A stretch of DNA of 7,163 bases from an uncultured Collinsella sp. (GTDB lineage Bacteria; Actinomycetota; Coriobacteriia; Coriobacteriales; Coriobacteriaceae), in assembly GCA_902478865.1 (NCBI GenBank), contig CABSNA010000068.1, positions 1 to 7,163 on the forward strand, given 5' to 3'. The translations under genes were made by a program, and so were the position numbers. The stretch's first letter is position 1. The number at the start of each line of letters is the position of its first letter. The notes under the pieces are model-generated. The model was not told the DNA's origin. It saw nothing but the letters and a program-made list of their open reading frames with translations, and searched no databases. Shown here in pieces: positions 5,917 to 7,163 of the stretch.

Positions 5917-7163
5917 CTAGTCCGCGAGCTTCTCCACCTGATCGAGCATCTTGTCGAGCTTGGCCTTTGCCTCGGCCTTGACCTTCTGGGCTTCTTCGTG
6001 GGCCTTAGCCTTCTGGGCAGCCTTTTCCTCGGCCTCGGGATCGACGACGACCAGGTTGGATGCGTCGTGCTCAACCAACTTGAGCGCATGCTCAGGGCAC
6101 ACCTTGACACAGGCACCGCAGCCCAAACAATACGTGGACTCCAACGCAAAGCGGCCGCTTCCCACCAAATCGCAGGCGAACGTGGGACATACATTGACGC
6201 ACTCGCCGCACGACGTGCACTTGTCAAAATCGCACTCCGGCGTGCTCACCTGCATGTTCTGGGCAAGCTCGGGATGGTTTTGCAGCGTCGAGAGCACCAG
6301 CTGTCGCCCGTGCGTAAGCGTACGGCGACGTTTGGCCGTCGTGGTGCCGCACATGGTATTGAGCGTGCGCTCCAGCTGGGTAATCTGATGGCGATGGGCC
6401 TTCAACTTCTGCGTCACCGAGGCCAGTGCCGCCGTCGCCGGGTTGAGCTTAGTCACGGTTAGGCCCGTGGTGCGGGCAATCTTTTCCATGTACTCCTTGC
6501 GCTCGTACTCGCGAAGCTTATGGCACTTGAGGCTCTTGGGGTCGACCTCCAGGCCCATGCCCGTGCCAGACCACTCCTCGGCCTTCGCAATCGCCTCGCC
6601 CAGCATGTCCTCACCGCCGGTGTTGCGGCATTTATCGCACACGCCCAACGGCAGGTACACGCTCACGTTGGGATAATCGGCCAGCACCGAGAACCAGGTC
6701 TCGGCCGTAATATCACCCACGCAGGCAACGACGACCTCGTTCTCGCGCGGCATGCGCTTAAGGGCGCGCGTGCAGGTGACGTAGGCGGTCTCGTGGCTCG
6801 TAGCAGCAGAGACGATATCGTCATACAGGTTTTTGGGCGCCAAGCGCGGCGAGATGATCGCCTCGGTCGGACAGGCAGCGGCGCACAGGCCGCACTTGCG
6901 ACAGGAGTCGAGAATCTCGATGGCGTCTTCCTCGACCTCGATGGCGTTGACCGGGCACACGTCCATGCACGCGGTGCAGCCGCTCTTTTCGTTTTTGCAG
7001 GTCAGGCACGGAATGGTGTTGCCGCGCGGGCGCTCCTTGTAGTCGGCAGGATTCCACTGCGGCGCCGATGGATCAAGTGCATCGGTCACGCCGCCAAGCG
7101 GGTTTTTAAGAAAGTCGAAACCCTTGCTGATCTCGATAATGTCATCAAACAGATCGTGTTCCT
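5917..7163 (-). CDS. Polyferredoxin-like 4Fe-4S protein, 5'-truncated by window edge
   Basis: The frame is open through the window edge: codons above the internal GTG at 7089 read sensibly (EHDLFDDIIEISKGFDFLKNP), so the start lies outside. Numbering from that GTG, there are two pairs of ferredoxin motifs. The N-terminal pair is a spaced-out motif with Cys28/31/38/41/45, plus the standard CRKCGLCAAACP (63-74). The C-terminal pair is CTSCGECVNVCP (291-302) and CLGCGACVKVCP (321-332). The middle (about 120-190) carries CVGD, then a CDKC pair (151/154) in a strand-rich segment faintly like MvhD/FlpD-type electron-transfer subunits; a basic helical stretch follows (200-270). The end is a highly charged Ala/Lys/Glu helix (350-390). 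It probably shuttles electrons among cytosolic redox enzymes; the partner is likely encoded beyond the right edge. No signal peptide can be judged. Ferredoxin nature is certain, specific role unknown. Confidence 0.9.
   Translation of the reverse strand, partial: EHDLFDDIIEISKGFDFLKNPLGGVTDALDPSAPQWNPADYKERPRGNTIPCLTCKNEKSGCTACMDVCPVNAIEVEEDAIEILDSCRKCGLCAAACPTEAIISPRLAPKNLYDDIVSAATSHETAYVTCTRALKRMPRENEVVVACVGDITAETWFSVLADYPNVSVYLPLGVCDKCRNTGGEDMLGEAIAKAEEWSGTGMGLEVDPKSLKCHKLREYERKEYMEKIARTTGLTVTKLNPATAALASVTQKLKAHRHQITQLERTLNTMCGTTTAKRRRTLTHGRQLVLSTLQNHPELAQNMQVSTPECDFDKCTSCGECVNVCPTFACDLVGSGRFALESTYCLGCGACVKVCPEHALKLVEHDASNLVVVDPEAEEKAAQKAKAHEEAQKVKAEAKAKLDKMLDQVEKLAD

Overview
The window is most likely a piece of the chromosome of a gut actinobacterium of the class Coriobacteriia, probably Collinsella or a close relative. 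This rests on the GC-rich core genes, actinobacterial-style GuaA and YchF proteins, and a multi-cluster ferredoxin-type protein of a kind I associate with that class. The assignment is from recall, not from a search.

Layout. Bases 1-579 hold the C-terminal two thirds of a SAM-dependent methyltransferase (+). It is clearly less GC-rich than the rest of the window (sampled lines about 40-67%, mostly near 50%, against about 70% in a sampled guaA line). It is followed at 589-705 by what looks like the stump of a second gene. A strong hairpin at 666-699 then separates this block from guaA (734-2332, -), which encodes GMP synthase. guaA diverges, across a 268-base AT-rich intergenic region, from an L-asparaginase gene (2601-3614, +). 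Next is a compact regulator cassette: a 72-residue XRE-type helix-turn-helix protein (3637-3855, -) and an unrecognised 129-residue protein (3932-4321, +), transcribed apart from each other around a perfect 26-bp palindrome (3884-3909). On the minus strand follow a small DUF1648-type membrane protein (4331-4714), the universal ATPase ychF (4726-5802), and a long polyferredoxin-like iron-sulfur protein (5917-7163, running off the window edge).

How they relate. guaA, ychF and the asparaginase are ordinary housekeeping genes for purine synthesis, ribosome-associated or stress-linked nucleotide hydrolysis, and asparagine breakdown. ychF and the DUF1648 gene form a tight unit: the ribosome binding site of the second gene overlaps the stop codon of the first. 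The iron-sulfur gene lies upstream on the same strand, but a hairpin and a promoter-like sequence separate it from ychF. The least explained part is the XRE/palindrome/unknown-protein cassette. The left edge looks like the boundary of an acquired segment. No RNA gene, insertion sequence or CRISPR array was seen.
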